DNA of 64,000 bases from Christensenella sp. UBA2853 (GTDB lineage: Bacteria > Bacillota > Clostridia > Christensenellales > Aristaeellaceae), in the NCBI GenBank assembly GCA_002350845.1, contig DEFL01000048.1:60883-124882 (forward strand), in the 5' to 3' direction. Positions within the stretch are counted from its first letter, which is position 1. Each line of letters opens with the position of its first letter. The position numbers and the translations under genes were made by a program. Shown here piece by piece: positions 63,701 through 64,000 of the stretch. The notes under the pieces are model-generated. The model was not told where the DNA came from. It did no database searches and saw only the letters and a list, made by a program, of their open reading frames with translations.

Positions 63701-64000
63701 CCGGCACCAACTGCGAGATTGACTCCGCGCGTGCCGTCGAGGATGCCGGTGCAAAGGCTGAAATCGTCGTCATCCGCAACCTCACCGCAGACGATGTCGC
63801 CCGCAGTGTGGACCGCATGCAGGCAGCCCTGCGCCGTGCCCAGGTCCTCTTCGTTCCCGGCGGTTTCTCCGGCGGCGACGAGCCCGACGGCTCCGGCAAG
63901 TTCATCACAGCCTTCTTCCGCAATGAAGTGCTCCGCGAGGAAACCGAACAGCTGCTCTACGCACGCGACGGTCTCGCGCTGGGCATCTGCAACGGCTTCC
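60784..64000 (+). CDS. purL: Phosphoribosylformylglycinamidine synthase, single-chain type (3' end outside window)
   Basis: The first 1072 codons of a large, single-chain PurL are present and open to the window end. The enzyme converts FGAR, glutamine and ATP to FGAM. In order: an N-terminal PurS-like domain (VYRIYVEKKKDLALEA), a linker domain with TYWSDHCRHTTF, the first synthase half with LLFKNETHNHPTEIEPFGGAATCIGG, the second half with GIAAIGGKDSMSGTF, and the glutaminase domain starting about residue 960 (PTFVIPAFPGTNCEIDSARAVEDAGA) with GICNGF at the very end of the window containing the Cys nucleophile. Thus this amidotransferase is intact so far, unlike PurF. AGGAGG precedes ATG 60784. 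Confidence 0.95.
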   Translation, partial: MVYRIYVEKKKDLALEARNLLSDARDFLHIASLEDVRVINRYDVEDITEELFRSSISTVFSEPQLDTVTEEPDLAGAHVFISEYLPGQFDQRADSAAQCIQLISCTTRPLVRTAKVYALYGQLSEADMAAIKKYVINPVESREASAEKPETLKTRFDIPTSVKTLDGFLQLDRSGLEQFVRDYALAMDTDDIAFCQAYFRTEQRDPTITEIRMIDTYWSDHCRHTTFLTVIDSVTFDDPLLEKAWRDYLDVRRELHRTKPICLMDLGTIAARYLKSEGLLDKLDESEEINACTVKMTVTVDGKEEPWLLLFKNETHNHPTEIEPFGGAATCIGGAIRDPLSGRAYVYGAMRVTGAADPLKPADETIPGKLPQRKIVTGAAAGYSSYGNQIGLATGIVDELYHPGYAAKRMEIGAVIAAAPQSHVRRETPLPGDLVILLGGATGRDGCGGATGSSKSHTLSSLETCGAEVQKGNAPEERKLQRLFRNPNATRLIKRCNDFGAGGVSVAIGELADGLHINLNRVPRKYEGLDGTELAISESQERMAVVIAPEDLDTFLDLAAQENLQATCVAEVTEDPRLVMEWNGQEIVNIARTFLNSNGAEKHISIETAPTKAWEKKVEGDFTSLYPALASSLAACSRRGLSERFDSTIGAGTVLMPFGGVSQLTPIQAMVQKVSLEHGHTDDVSCMAWGYNPEITEKSPYHGAYLAVTESVSKLIATGASFEDVYLTFQEYFLHPGHDGKRWAQPLTALLGAFEAQKDLGIAAIGGKDSMSGTFEQLDVPPTLVSFAVTTGKVQEIVSPEFKEAGHPVYLLECEKTADGLPVPDALIRLFGTVHALTASGTAKAVYTPGDGGIAEAVFKMGLGNQIGFAFDDSWSIQDLFGYRYGSFVVETDRPVENARLLGYTAKDSLTYGGKALSLKALQDLWEGKLEPVYACNIDQSGRPMETFTHQADSWAAPAVITRKPTFVIPAFPGTNCEIDSARAVEDAGAKAEIVVIRNLTADDVARSVDRMQAALRRAQVLFVPGGFSGGDEPDGSGKFITAFFRNEVLREETEQLLYARDGLALGICNGF

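Overview
The window is a gene-dense stretch (about 41 protein genes, nearly all complete, no RNA genes, CRISPR arrays or insertion sequences seen) from a moderately GC-rich Firmicute, most likely a gut- or rumen-type member of class Clostridia. Pointers are strong AGGAGG ribosome-binding sites, sigma-A promoters with 17-bp spacers, RecD2, a K+-dependent type membrane pyrophosphatase, a Cys-less PurF with an AICAR-transformylase-only PurH, and many carbohydrate-active enzymes. All three extracytoplasmic solute-binding proteins have plain Sec signal peptides without a lipobox Cys, which is odd for a monoderm. Taxonomy below class is not supported by the sequence.

Layout. 1-10.5 kb: the 5' end of a sugar-type binding protein (minus strand, with promoter and operator), a family 2 glycosyltransferase convergent with UDP-galactopyranose mutase (glf), a CDF metal exporter, a ParB-like/BMP fusion protein, a metallophosphoesterase and two convergent MATE pumps, the first behind a promoter-operator palindrome. 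10.5-12.2 kb: cutC plus a glycosylasparaginase-type hydrolase. 12.3-22.1 kb: an arginine operon, argG, a polar amino acid ABC transporter (three genes), argF, carA and a carB that is fused in frame to a complete-length dapF domain whose first catalytic Cys is Ala. 22.2-30.2 kb: recD2, a DUF3783-type protein, then PBP1A co-transcribed with a small PD-(D/E)xK-like protein and a SNF2 helicase. 30.4-36.8 kb: cytoplasmic alpha-amylase, a LexA-like XRE/S24 repressor lacking its Ser/Lys dyad, HU with a lysine-rich tail, hppA, and a secreted leucine-rich-repeat protein.

36.9-44.9 kb (minus strand): a catabolic operon reading binding protein, two-domain permease, ATPase, lactonase-like propeller and GH2 glycosidase. 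45-54.7 kb: a DMT exporter, a CE1-like esterase, two unrecognised small proteins, then a plus-strand group of a metallo-beta-lactamase-fold hydrolase, an alpha/beta hydrolase, a TIM-barrel epimerase, a domain-permuted GH3 and a CE15-like esterase. This group looks suited to intracellular processing of imported, esterified plant oligosaccharides. 55-64 kb: the purine operon purF-M-N-H(AICARFT only)-D-L, behind a leader that ends in an intrinsic terminator just upstream of purF; purL runs off the window end.

The most unusual items are the carB-dapF fusion with an altered epimerase active site, PurF without its glutaminase nucleophile, the purF leader attenuator-like structure, the non-cleavable-looking S24 repressor flanked by its own operator, and the ParB-like/BMP protein without a signal peptide.
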